Source: Silurus meridionalis
Lineage: Eukaryota > Chordata > Actinopteri > Siluriformes > Siluridae
Length of the DNA stretch: 64,000 bases
NCBI RefSeq assembly: GCF_014805685.1
Contig: NC_060898.1
Location: 7,971,001-8,035,000, forward strand
Direction: 5' to 3'
A program made the translations under genes and the position numbers. The notes below the pieces were generated by a model. It did no database searches, was not told where the DNA came from, and saw only the letters and a list, made by a program, of their open reading frames with translations. This document shows, piece after piece, positions 40,181-52,856 of the stretch. Within the stretch, counting starts at the first letter, position 1. Each line of letters opens with the position of its first letter.

Positions 40181-40412
40181 ATGAGCCGCCGTGGGATCGG
40201 CGCGATCGGCGTCTACGAAGCCGCGGCCGCCGTGCTGGCGATCGCCATCGCTTCGCTGTCCGTGTGGGGCGCGTTTCTCATTTACCGAGCCGTTAAAGGT
40301 CAACGAAGGAAAAGGGGCAGCGAAGACCTCACGAGTGGAACGGGAAAGGAAGCCACAGCGCGAGGAAGAGGAGGCGGTGGAGAGGACGCAGATGACTGGA
40401 GCAAGTCAACAG
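40181..40412 (+). CDS. stbd1: stbd1 exon 1 (membrane anchor)
   Basis: 232 bases; donor ACAG|GTAAAA at 40413. Encodes the N-terminal transmembrane segment (AAAAVLAIAIASLSVWGAFL) and a basic/Gly-rich stretch ending DDWSKST. GC-rich with many CpGs, in contrast to exon 2. Confidence 0.93.
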
Positions 40413-43174
40413 GTAAAAATGGACGACTGTTTGAATAGTTAGTTGAGAGAGAAACCGGGGCAGTTTTGGGATTTGAAGTGCGTGTTTGCGCTCACGTGCT
40501 GAGTGTCTCATCGTGAATGGCGGAATAAAACCGCAAGCGCCGGTGATCATTGGGAAAATGACACCATTCCATGTAAGAGCATCAGTTGTTTTTTTTTAAT
40601 ACTGTTAATAGCCTATATTTAAGTGTACCTGTTGCTCTAACATGCTCTACGTAGTAATATTTAGTTAGTTTCTCACTAATTGATTTTAATTAGCGTATTA
40701 AAGACATGAATACAACCCGTTTCCTGTTTAGTCATATCCGGTTTGACTATAAAGTTGTCATTTCCAAACCTCAGAGCTAGGCCGGAAGTAGAGAATCAAG
40801 ATGAAAGGCGTTAAATGAAAGATTTAGTCGGATGACGTAATATTCACGTCACCACTTGGTTTAAAGAGCTCCCTGGCCTTCGATTGAACGTGAGGGACAG
40901 TCACGTGACCATCTGTCATAATGACCTTAATTCACAAACCCCCTTTATGAATGTTCATGGCATATTGATTTAAGGTGACTTTAAGAGATTATTAGGAATA
41001 TTTTATACTGCGTTCATATGTACTCTACAATGGAAAATATTCTAGAAAAGACATCTTTTTTGGACATTGTAAAAATGATTTTGATGCCTTTCCCGGGAAC
41101 ACTGTGTCTGAGGTGAGGCGAGAATAAACTCAAGATGTGATGCTGGGGACACAGAGGCATATATTTAGGGTAACCAGCAAGAAATCCATGCAGATCCGAG
41201 TCAGAATTAGAGCAAAGATTTTGGATATGTACAGCATGATTTAAATAAATATTACATTTACATTTACATTTGTGGCATTTAGCAGACGCCCTTATCCAGA
41301 GCGACGTACAAATCGAAAGTGTCCGAATCTATGGAAAATCTATGGAAAAATCACCAGAAACAAACGTGAAGCTTGAATGGAATGTTGTTTAATATTTGGA
41401 AATCATGTATTAGTGTAAGATGTGTATAATTTCTATTCTGAGATGTAACGAAGATGTTTTTGCCATCTCTGGTTTTGTCATATCTGTGGAGGAGGAAGTG
41501 GGTAAAGAGTTAAAAGCCTTTGGGAACATTTTCTTTAAACTTATAGTGGTGCCAAAAAGGTTTTTAAAAAGTTCTTAAAATAAATGTACTGCAAAAAAAA
41601 AAAAAAAAAAAAGTTGAAATAAAGAAAATCACAAGCCTTTGCTTTTTTTCTCCAAAGGAAGTGATGACGGAGATTCTGAGGACTGGGATGTAGATTCACG
41701 GAAAACTATAACCTTGGCTACTACAACAGAACTCATTACTACAGACCTTCTTGAGGAAATCACCCCTGAGAATGTGAAAGAACTTACTGCGGATCCCTGT
41801 TCGGCTGTTGGAGACACTACTGGAAGTGACAAGGATCTTATCAAATGCACGATTGATGTTCGTCATAGCATTAATAGTATTCATGTGCAGCCAGGTTTGT
41901 TTGATAATAAGGATAACATTAACAGACCCTCTGAAGAAGAACCTGAGAATGGTGTGAAGGAAAATACCCCTGATGATGAGTCTGAGATGCATTTAGACGT
42001 GGATGAGCCTTCTGAAACGGAGAGCGCCCAAGAGATTTTGGAAGCTAAAAATGTCCCTGTTCAAAAGTGCCAGTCTGTGGAAGATCTGTTAGACAACACC
42101 CTCTTATCTCAAGACATTGTGAACAAGCCTCATGAGGAAGATATACTCGTAACTAATTCAGTTTTGCATATTTCCTCTGATGCAACAAGTTCAGTTGTTA
42201 AAAAGACATCGATGGAAGATACTGAGGTGACAACCAAGGCTTTAGAGAAGCATATTCCTCAGATGAATGACCTTGACTCCCACTGCTATGAGGATCAGTC
42301 TGATCTCTTGTGTAATCTGGCCTCTGAGAAAATCGCATCTAAGATAGATGTAAAAAACCATCAGGACTTCAATGGCAGCCACACCATCTTGAATACAAAA
42401 GTGGTCGACACTGACGATATTCTGGCTACCAAGCAGCACCCGAGTAGCACATTTGACCATATTCTCACCAATCCACCGCAGAACTACCTGGGCTTCACTG
42501 TACCTGGTTTGCAAGTCGATTCATTAGTGCCTCTGAAGCTTGGAGAAGAAAGCAAGGATAGAACAGAGGTCAAACCAGCAGATGTGAGCCAGAAGAAAAA
42601 TGAGATCAGCATCATGGAGGCCATTATGGACAGCAATGAATGGCTTAGCACTGGACCACCAGACACGAGAGACCTGTCTTTGCTAAGTCAGACTCCGAGT
42701 AAGACCTTCAACATTTCCTCATCTCCAGTTCCAGCTACCACCAGTTTTAGGCTTCCTGCTGAGATGATTTCACGCCAAGCCAAGACCGATGTCCCGGTGG
42801 ACACCAGTGCTAATGTCACTAAGGATGAAGTGGATCTTTTGAATAAGAAAGTAGGAACAGTGTTGCCAATGCCGCAGCTTGTACAGGTCAACTTCAGAGT
42901 TCACTACATCACCCACTCCACCAAACAGATTCTGGCTGTAACAGGGAACCAGCAGGAACTTGGGTCCTGGGAAAGCTTTGTTCCTCTGAGGAGCATTGAA
43001 AATGGGTTTTGGTCCTGCACCATCAGTCTTCCTTTGGACAGCCAGGTTGAGTGGAAGTTTATCCTGGTAGAAGAGGGGAAGATCCGTCGTTGGGAGGAGT
43101 GTGAAAACCGTTATTTTGTCGTGTCTGGGCAAGAGGAGCAGATTCATCTCCATAAGAACTGGGGGTACGCCTAA
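40181..43174 (+). CDS. stbd1: Starch-binding domain-containing protein 1 (glycogen/ER membrane adaptor)
   Basis: STBD1 is an ER-anchored glycogen-binding protein proposed as a cargo receptor for glycogen autophagy. Two coding exons: 40181-40412 and 41658-43174, joined G|GT...AG|GA, giving 582 residues. The start ATG (context GTCGCCATGA) gives MSRRGIGAIGVYEAAAAVLA; residues about 10-36 form a single hydrophobic anchor followed by Arg/Lys, as expected for the family. Residues about 80-480 are acidic, Ser/Thr-rich and low in recognisable domains. Residues about 483-582 are a CBM20 starch-binding domain with VNFRVHY, AVTGNQQELGSWE, GFWSCTISLP, VEWKF and RRWEECENR, containing the glycan-binding tryptophans. 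Human STBD1 has 358 residues, so the linker is far longer here. I could not identify a convincing LIR/AIM motif of the W-x-x-V type in the linker. Confidence 0.95.
40413..41657. other. stbd1 intron
   Basis: 1.25-kb intron with a dispersed repeat fragment at 41253-41320 and a poly-A run at 41591-41611 close to the acceptor TTTCTCCAAAG. Confidence 0.85.
41253..41320. repeat. Dispersed repeat, CATTTACATTTGTGGCATTTAGCAGACGCCC family
   Basis: ATTTACATTTACATTTGTGGCATTTAGCAGACGCCCTTATCCAGAGCGACGTACAA is a widespread fish repeat motif (recalled, not searched). Confidence 0.7.
41658..43174 (+). CDS. stbd1: stbd1 exon 2 (linker and CBM20 domain)
   Basis: 1,517 bases to the TAA at 43172-43174. The first two bases complete Gly. 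Encodes the acidic linker (DSEDWDVDS near its start) and the CBM20 domain at the C-terminus, ending HLHKNWGYA. Confidence 0.96.
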
Positions 43175-45317
43175 AAACGAAAGCACATCAATCAGTGACA
43201 TTCTATCTAGCAATAATATTCATCACGGGTGCATTATTTCAAACGGATGTTAGCATAAATATGATGCATGAGGCTGTGATACTGTTAATGTAGCAATAAT
43301 GATACCAGTATGCACATTTTTCTTTTCACCTTCAATCAATGGTTTCGCTTGTATTTGGAAATGCTTGTGTCGACAGCGTTTGTCCTGTGGCTCTTTAACC
43401 AGCAATAATAATATCTAGGTGTCCTACACTACTCAGAGAAATGGTTTATTTTCCAGTCGCTTGTCTGTTCTAGTGGTTATGCAATATAATATTTGCCAAA
43501 AAATGTATTATATGCAGGGATGGTAAAAACAATTGTGTAATTGTACTTTCCTTACTATATGTAAATATTAATTTGCAGTGTTAATACTTTACTTGAGTGG
43601 TATTGAAAGGTGATTGCATGTTTATTTCAGATTTTCTAAGTACTTGTTGCCAAATATCAAAGGTTTCTTTGGTCATCTAGGCTTCCACTGTATGCTGCAT
43701 AAAAATCAAATGATGAATTAATGAATCATGCCAAATGGAATTGATTTGATCCAATAGTGTATCTCTAGATGTGGATTAGCCTCCCAGACTGTAAGTAAAG
43801 ACTCTTTAAAATGCAGTGAAAGGGAAGTTTTGCTAACTTTCTAAAACTACCTTGTTATATTTGGCTGAGTTAGCGTTTTCTTTGCTAGTGCCAGGTTCGG
43901 CTAGCATTGATTACAGTAGCTACCATATTTGGCCAAGTCAAATTCTAGTTGAGTAAATATTGGTTATCAGTGTAATATTTTACTAGCAAACTGTGTAGTG
44001 TTAGTCAAACATATTGTGCACGACATGCTCACAGGAGGGAATGCAAATAGTTGAGACTCAAGTACATTTCAAAGTAGCAGCTTTCTGGCCGAATGCTTCC
44101 AGAGATTTTGTCACATCTATAAAGTTCACTTGTGTATAATTTACCAGTACTTTTTTTTTTCCACCCCTGGTTATATAAATAAGAACTTTTTATGTAAGCT
44201 GATCACAGATGCATATATGTAACAAAGCAGCAACAATAGTTAAAATATGCTTGGTTTTCGAGCTTTTTAAGTTTTGCCCTCATGTCAGCGAATCGCATGT
44301 CAGCATTCGAGATTGCGGATCAGCAGTAATCAAAGTCAAATCTTCGAGTAATGAGGTAAAGCAGCAAAAAATACGACAGCAAATAAAAATAAACCCACAA
44401 TGGTACATTTAAAGAACAGGAATGGATAATTACGAGTAACCTAACCGGAAAGGAAGTCTCTTATCAGCGTGGAAGCTTTTTGGTGAAAAGCTTCTGTATG
44501 AATTTAAGGAGATACCAGTGCGATTGAAAATGTTCGTCTAAAAGGGTAATTCAACGGCTTTAAAAAACTAATAAATAACTAATACTTTTATTCATTAAAG
44601 TTTATTACCAAAACTATGCCTTATAAAACTCACAATGTGCTGCAGTTAGTGTCAGTCATAGTGTTTTATATTGTAAATATGTGTGTTTATGTAAGCATCC
44701 AATATACTTTATAAATAAAATAAAACTGTACCTGGATATAGTTTTTTCATGTTTGGGTTCAGTCGTTGAACTGACATTTATAAATCGAATATATTCTCGT
44801 GAACCTGACTTTCAAATTACAGAATGTAACTGGTTTCATACCACAGGTATTTACTTTTTTAAAATATTTTTTCAGGTACATTTAAATTTGCAATATATTT
44901 CACTTTCATACATTTAAGGAAAATAAGCCATCCATCAATGCATATATTGCGTTCAATGAGAACCTGACATGAAACCACAAGTGTAACCCAACAGTTCTCA
45001 TAGGAATGTGTGCAGTGCATAGAAAACTCCTATGCACAAGAGCATGGAGCATTGAACTTCATTAATGATTCAATATAGACTTCATGGTTCTTTACCTTTG
45101 ATAGTTAAATACATTAAAAAGCAAGTACTTTGTCCACTACTGCATTCAATTTATTATGTTCCTATAAGCATCGGCTCACTGATGCTCATGTAGACTCGAA
45201 CTTAAAATGACTGAAAATTACACTTATGCCACCACCTACTAGCTAGTGAAAACGTCAAGTAAGTCTGTAATATCTATTTAATGGTTGACAAAATAGTCAA
45301 CCCATTCGCCATACAGG
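43175..45317 (+). other. stbd1: stbd1 3' UTR and flank
   Basis: Candidate polyadenylation signals AATAAA occur at 44382-44387 and 44714-44724 (two overlapping). Either would give a 1.2-1.6-kb 3' UTR. No other gene seen. Confidence 0.45.
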
Positions 45318-45495
45318 CAAGCAGCATGTCGGGGAGTTTTTTTCTAGCTGCAGTCACCACCAGCTTGCTCATCAGGGACAAACTTACACTTATAAAGAAC
45401 ATCTTATTCATTTTTATCACCACATTATCTGTGGTGATAAAAGCTGCTATGTTCATTGTTGAAAGCGCTATACAAATAAAAATAATTGAATGTCT
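45318..45495 (+). repeat. Copy of the AAGCGCTATACAAATAAAA dispersed repeat
   Basis: CACCACCAGCTTGCTCATCAGGGACAAACTTACA ... TTCATTGTTGAAAGCGCTATACAAATAAAAATAATTGAATG. Sense copy of the family at 17908-18450; contains a short inverted ATCACCACATTATCTGTGGTGAT. Confidence 0.75.
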
Positions 45496-48298
45496 TGAGT
45501 GGTTTTAGACCTTTAATTACCTTAATATTCAATAGCAGCAGTAATGTTTTCCCATGTGTGTGCGGTGCTTACAAATCGCGTGTAAAATTACTCAATCATT
45601 AGCCATTATATAAGGGAGACTTTGGGTCAGTGGACAGAAAACAGGTTCACCATGGTGTACGTGCGCTTCCTGATGTTTCGGATATTATCCATGTAATAAT
45701 CCCCTTCATAATTCTTCCCATGATAAAATTTCCATCTCCCAGTCTTTGCAATATACACTAGCCATAATATGAAAAAACACTGGTTATCTTGTTTCAATGG
45801 CACCTGTTAAAGTGTTGGATATATTATGTAGCAACTGAACAGTTTTTTTTTTAAGGTGATGCGTTAGATAAAGAAATAATCTGTAAGTTAATGGCTAAAG
45901 TGCCAAACTGATGTTTAAATGATTAAGCATCTATAAAAATACAGGCCTTGTAGGGTGTCTCTGGTATGACTTCTGCTAAACTCGGTGTCAGATACCGTAC
46001 ATTTAGAGCTCCTGAAGTCCATGCGTTAAAGGGTCAGAGCTGTTTTGGTAGCACAAAGTTGACCTGCACAATATTAGGCTGTTGGATTTAATGTTATAGC
46101 TGATCTAGCATAGAATAGGAATGGTTCTGTACATCATAAACACACTGCCTTCTTTTTATTTAAACTGTAATAGATTTTATCCAAACTTTTTGCTGGAAAA
46201 ACAGTTCTTGGTAGAATTGAATATTTTTAACATGCTGAATTTGATTTTGGGACTACTGGGGTTGCAATTTATTATCAATCATCCTGTCCATTTCTCTCAT
46301 ACCAAATGTTCATCTAGCAAAATATGGAGCAGCGCGAGCCGTCCCCCAATTGACCTTTATTAGCTCATATTACAGTTCCTTTTTGCTGAAAAGCTGCAAT
46401 AATAGCTCTATTGGAGATAAATGGGGCAGTGAGTACAGCTAGAAAGGTAGCATAGTCAACAGAGCTTCGGCTTATATCTGTCAAATAGCTATCTTGTGAA
46501 CAAATCATTTAAAAGATAGAATTTTTATTGTATATAGTTGTGAATGAACATGTATATTTATTAAGATAAAATTTGCTGGTCCCTAACTGTCTCTATGGTC
46601 AAGTCCGCTTCTCATATTGATTTGTTTTTCCTTCAGATTCAGAAGTCATAACAAGCTCCAAATTCAATTCCTGATGCAAATTGAAACATTAATCATGCCC
46701 TGTTTACTAACCACAACCCATTAGCACAGCGATTCAGGCCATCACTTTCTGGCTTTCATTCAAAAGTTTTGGGAGACTTTCATGCTTTACTTGTTCAAAC
46801 TTCACTGCATCTCACACTGGCAGGAAATAATTCCAGCATTCATTAAAGTTCGTTTCAACCTGATTACCCTAAGAATTTTTATAGTGCGTTTACTTGATTG
46901 CATTAGCTACTTGGCAGACTTGCTGCAATAACTATATAACACTTGTGCGTTTTTCTTCAACATTTAATTTACATGTTAATAAACCTTGTTTGATTGATCT
47001 GAAATCTAAACGAAGATCCTGGATGTTCATAGACCGGATCAGGTGTTTTAAATAGGGTATAGGGCAAGTTTAATTTTTGGCACTGCATTTCATGTTTACT
47101 TTGGATTTGATGACTCTTTTCCTGTGTTTATATTGGTAAAAGATTGTGAGTATGTTTGGAGATGTTGGTAGGGAGATGTTGGAAGGGAAGGAAGCACAAG
47201 TGGCCAGTTTCTATAAATGATTAATTTCACCTACAGCAAGCAGGGGGATTTTAAGGAAAGTGGAACAGAGCGGTGCTGTAAGTAAAAATGCATTGCAATG
47301 ACCTTTTTTTCCAGTAAAAAAAAATGCTTGCAAAAATAATTTCTTTTTGTGATGAGAACCCAAAACTGAGAATGAAATCTGTAGACCGAATAAGCTAAAC
47401 TGAAGACCATTTTTATCAAGATAACAACTGATAAATCAGTATCTATAGGGTGATGAAAAAGACCTCATGATTAGACTAAAATTTGGTTTGGGATATGAAA
47501 TCAGTATCTAAATTTAGGAATTAAATAATAATATTACAAATCAGGTGTTATAACAGACTAAATAAAATGTCTGCTTCTCCTTCTTCTTTTAGCTGCTGTA
47601 AAAGTCAGGGTTCAAGATTCTAGATTTTCCAACCCCTCTTGTTGGATTAGACCCAAGAAGAAACCAAATAAGTCTTGTCCCTATTGAACTCAGACCACGT
47701 CCAGGATGTCTATTACCACAAAATCTGTCCAAAGGCTTTTTTGTTTACGATGTCCAAACCTATAATAATGCTTAAATCAATGAAAGCAAATATCTGCAGA
47801 TAACATGGCCAAGAACAAAACACTTTAATTATGTTAATTGTTTTTGCTTTCACCAGATTGTCTTTAGGTCTTTACCTAAAGACTTTAAGGCATAAACATT
47901 TAGATATAATGAAGTACAGAGAGCACTGATGGCATAACTCAACATTTGTTAGATCATAGAAAAGAACCAATAACCAAATACATGAATTTTCATTTAATTT
48001 ATAAACCTGTGTTGTGGCTTAATGGCATGTGTTTTGCTATCATTCTAATACTCAAGCTTTTACATAAATCATTAGCAAATAGTCGAGCAACAGCCACTAT
48101 TCTCCTAGAATAAAGCTAAAAAAATGGGTGCGCTCAGTATTCAGGTCAAGTGAGTTCAATTTAGATAAAACGTTCGAAAGGTCAGCAGCAGCAGATTTCA
48201 TTCTTAGTATGACCCCAGTTCTGCATACATGAATTGACTGAATATGACTGAATGAATGTGATATAGCTTTGAGAACTTCCCCTTATTTTAGAATGACA
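45496..48298. other. Gene-free region
   Basis: About 2.8 kb AT-rich; no exon, RNA or transposon end recognised. Confidence 0.5.
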
Positions 48299-48304
48299 CA
48301 TACA

Positions 48305-48330
48305 AACATACATACATACATAGATACATT

Positions 48331-48371
<41 letters not shown>
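48305..48371. repeat. (CATA)n and (AT)n microsatellite
   Basis: CATACATACATACATAG then ATATATAT to about 48371. Confidence 0.9.
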
Positions 48372-48374
<3 letters not shown>

Positions 48375-50348
48375 TACTGTTCAACCTTGACTTTTAATTT
48401 TTTTCAATTATATTTGCACACAGATGATTAATTCTCTTAATTCGACAGTCACATTCACACACAAAACTACACACAGTTATTGACTATACAGAAGTATATC
48501 TGTGAGCTTTTGTGACTGTTAATAAATCTCTCTCTCTCATTCCATTTCTTGTTGCATAAAACGATACGTCCAAAAAAGGAGAGAGAAAGCCAGTGCATGC
48601 AAATATTCACTCTCCACACTGCAGGAAGCACTCACATCACATAAAAGCTTTTGTGTGTTATTATGAGTCACAGTGTGTTAAGATTAACCATGTATTTCTA
48701 AGTTGACCTGAAAGGGAGGGGGGTGAACGTTACCAATATTGTGAACGTGACCTTTGCAGCATACTGGTGCTTTTTTTTTTGTAAACGCAACATTGAAACA
48801 AATGTCAAGTCTTTATCCAGAGCACTTTCTTCAATTAGACAGATACCAACCAAAATGTCTCACAAAAGCAATGTTTAAATAACTCACTGTTAGGGGCAGA
48901 TGGTTAACATGAGCACAGTGCAACTTGCACTTGTGGGCCCATGGGCAAACTGATTTGCAGCACAAGTTCAACAGAGGGCACATCTTTAAATACTAAACAG
49001 CATACTATAATTTCATAAAGAAGTATATTAAATTACATGTCAGGTACATTTATCTCCTCTCTCTCGCTCTCGCTCTTACTCTGTGTCAAGCTATACATGG
49101 TACGTTTTTGATACCACTTACTGTATCCTGAACCCTGCTTTCCAAATCTACCTGATTTATTCAGAAGCCCCACTTCTAGGTGGAGTTCTCATTCACCGCT
49201 GCTGCAGATGGCCTCCAAATGGATAGCCAAAAAGATACATGAGATTACTGTAGATGGTACCACTGGAGCGAACAGCGAACAGTTGATAACTTCAACAAAA
49301 TAGACTTTATAACTAAAGTATAATATATTTTCTGTATAAAAAATGTCACTTTTTGACCATATAGTACTCAGTTATAGAAAGGTATTATGTATAAATAAAG
49401 TTTCCTTGTTTTTTTCTCTCGAAATCTCTTGAACATTATAACTTATAGGGATGGATTTAATAACTTAAAATATATATGCTGAATCTTTACAAAAAAAAGG
49501 AAATAATTTACAAAGAAAACAAACCAGGTTACAAAATGCTCATTTCAACAACAGCATCTGCTTGTTGATGCAGATAATTATCTATATATTATGCTAGAAA
49601 TGCCATTAAAAAGTCAAGCAAGGAGTAAAACATGGCAGAATGGTGATACAGCAGATGCAAAAAAAAAAAAAAAAAAAGGTTGTTTATATACACCATAATT
49701 TGATTATTTTCCAATAACATCATATAATTTACATTATACAATAAAACTTGAATTACCTGCCAATTTCCACCCTCCAGCTCATATTATTATGACATTCACC
49801 AAAGCAAACCATGGAGAGTGAAAGCTACTCTGTGCTTCCTCCTTGCCAAGTAAAGCCAGTCAATCGCAGTTTAACAGCATAACAGACTCAGAGGAAAATG
49901 CTGTCTGCTTTCTTTTACTTTCCTGAGCTCACAAACACCCATAATTAGTGATTAGTGTCACTGTGATTGAGAGGAGAATGAGAGTATCCCATTAACCCCT
50001 CCCACCCAAAGAGCATTACCAGTGTAGGTGTCTATACTTCCAGTCACTGATTACTGTAAGATCAACAAGATTCAGCAATTCTGTTGCACCACTGCATACA
50101 TTTATCTGTTTGTGAGTACATTTATTGATACATTCCATAAACAATTTCCCGATTAGTGTTAAATCAGCTATAAACAGTCTTTATCTCACCACCCTCTTGT
50201 TAAAAAAGAAATAAAAATAGAATTATGTGCTTATGTTACTGAAAGAAACCATATAGACACTTTATACTGAAGACTTTCTTACAGATTTAAATCTAACCCT
50301 TATAAAGCATTGTTTTATATAAATCAATTTATGTAAAGGATTTGACAT
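48372..50348. other. Gene-free region
   Basis: No recognisable feature apart from a poly-A run near 49660. Confidence 0.5.
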
Positions 50349-50562
50349 ACACAATATGGACAAAAGTATTTGGACACCTGCCCTTTCCAGCCATGTGTGG
50401 TTCTTCCCCAAAATGTTTGTGCACAGAAGAAATGTCATGTTTAGAGCAGGTTTTTGGCTTTTAGTTCCACAGTAAAGGGAAAGTCTAATGCTACAGTACA
50501 CTTTGTGGCAACAGTTTGGAAATTAATCGCATGTGTTTGGTTGGGTGGGTGTCCACACCTTT
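50349..50562 (+). mobile_element. MITE-like member of the TGGACAAAAG family
   Basis: ACACAATATGGACAAAAGTATTTGGACACCTGCCC, then TTCCAGCCATGTGTGGTTCTTCCCC, ending GGTGGGTGTCCACACCTTT. About 214 bases, internally deleted. Confidence 0.75.
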
Positions 50563-52261
50563 AACCTTTAACCATAAAATTTTATTAACATCAAAATGTG
50601 GTTGATCGACAGCTGAAATTAATTTGCAGCACAAGCAAATGTCTTACAAAAAAAAAAAAAGACTTTAAAGGTGCAATCTGTCACCTATAAGCTGTTGTGG
50701 GTGGGAAGTATAATAAATAGTATTAATAATAATCAGTAAGATAGAATTAAATATCCTTTCTGCATTAAACAAATGAAAGAGGCCTGGGCAATGGAATATT
50801 TAGTGGTAAGTGAGATTAAGCATGTTTGCAATGGACTTTATGTATGAAATCTTGCTATTTTAAAGGACATTTTATTATAGTAATAGTGTGCATTAGGGAT
50901 GTGCATCTCCATAACTGAGGCCGACGCGATTCGCCTCTCGATATATAGCCAATGATGCGATACATTAAAAACACATATGAAGCAGCTACTGAGGCGATGC
51001 AATACGATTTCAATTTGCAATTTAATTTGGTACTGATAATTCTCTTTTATTTCTTTGTTTTAGACAGAAAGCAAAAACCAGAAGTTCTTTTCCTGTTTTT
51101 ACAGGAGGATGCAGCTCTACCTCTGCCATGTTAATCTATATTTTGTGTGACTCTCAGGACACACCTTGGTCTCTGTAGTGTTGTAATACATCATATTCAC
51201 ATAGCAGCAGTGCTGAGAGATCACGCTTGAGAAACAGATTAGCAAAGAAATAAATCTACATATAAAATATTGGCCACAAATTATTTAGTCACTTTTTAAA
51301 TAATAAAAGTATAGTTCATCTACTAATAAATATACAAATCAATGAATCTTACCATCCCTAATGTATATATGTAGTATGACTAAGTCTCAGATAGTCAGAT
51401 AGATAGACACTTTTAATCAGGTGCACCCACCATCTAGGTTAAAAAAAAAAAAAAAATACAACTTGGTGTAATTGCCAATTCCCAAAGGCCACCACAGACC
51501 AGAATAGAAGTGATATGTCATGGAATTATGTGGTATTACTATATCAGTGTATCATTTGATGTGCTGTAGTCTGTAAAGCCACACTTTCAAAGTGCAATCA
51601 ACATGGTAGATGAGACATAAAGCGACAGTGGGTTTACACAGTGTAATATGTGGTCAGTGGAGCTTCTTTAGTGGTCTTCTTCTTCTGAAGGAAGAGAAAA
51701 CATATAAGAAGCTGACATGTTGTGCATTGCAACAGACGCACCATCAGAGCATTCAGTAATAGTATACCTCCAAAGTGACATTAATGGTAATATGCTCCAG
51801 AGAAAAAGCTCACAGAGATGCCACGTGTATCTAAAGATGTGGCCTTTGAGTACACGTTGAATGTTATTGTGCTCCAATGGCAAACCTGTGTGTGCAATGT
51901 TGGTTTAGGGAAAAACATTCAGGCTTACATAACCTTAAAGCGAAAACGGCTCACAGAAAAGGTCAAAAGTCACAAGAGTGCACAGAAGGTCTAACAATCT
52001 GCTGATTTGTTCTGTACTAAAACAACAGATTGAAAGTTTTTTTTTAATGCTCATGACAGTCTGAAGCACATGTAGTACAGAGGGCTTGGATTTGGCAACA
52101 TGTAATTCTTGTTAGTGATGATAAGCTGGGCATGCATACTTCCTCGTGTGTGTGTCGTGGTTAACTGTGTTTAATTAAACATTGCAATAAGTCACTGTAT
52201 ACTTTAGAGGAATGAAGGAATGAACAAACACAGACTGATTTGGTAAAGCATGTACTTTAGG
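50563..52261. other. Gene-free region
   Basis: No exon or defined repeat recognised; short poly-A runs only. Confidence 0.5.
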
Positions 52262-52263
52262 CC

Positions 52264-52315
<52 letters not shown>

Positions 52316-52340
52316 TGTGTGTGCGTGTGTGTGTGTTCTG
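52262..52340. repeat. (GT)n microsatellite
   Basis: Nearly uninterrupted GT dinucleotides with three C substitutions near the end. Confidence 0.97.
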
Positions 52341-52471
52341 ATTATCAGTTTATATTCTCATGAACATTGCACTTCAGAAAAGTAATAAAGTAGTAAATAG
52401 GCAAAAAAAGATATGAAAAATTATAGGGCTTGGATAGAACTTTACAACAAAAATGCCACATACAGTGCCCT

Positions 52472-52679
52472 CCACAATTATTGGCACCCCTGTTTAAGAT
52501 GTGGTCGTGGACTTCTAAAAATTCTCCTTTTTTAAAAAACAACATAGAACCCAAATGCAAAAAAAAGAGAAAAATCCAACCCTGCATTTAAGTACATAAC
52601 TTTGGTGGTAAAAAAAATCATACATTTAGAAAAAAAAAAAAAACTTGAAATCATGTGTCCCACAATTATTGGCACCCCT
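52472..52679. repeat. Left terminal direct repeats (transposase binding sites)
   Basis: CACAATTATTGGCACCCCTG at 52473 and CACAATTATTGGCACCCCTA at 52661, about 190 bases apart. By analogy with IR/DR elements these are transposase binding sites. Confidence 0.8.
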
Positions 52680-52856
52680 AACAATTCCTCTGAAAAATTT
52701 AATTGTTTTTTTTTATTTTTATATATATTTTTCTGTAGTTGCTAAGGTTGGTCAGGGTATCTAGGGACTTTTAATTAGTAATTCATGATTTCCTGTTTCC
52801 CTGGGGTATAAATATGACGTGACACAGAGGCCTAATTCTCTTACCCATTTGTCAAC

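Noticed and set aside
41629..42891. Minus-strand ORFs opposite stbd1 exon 2
   Set aside because: Antisense shadows; the plus strand carries the CBM20 domain in one long frame.
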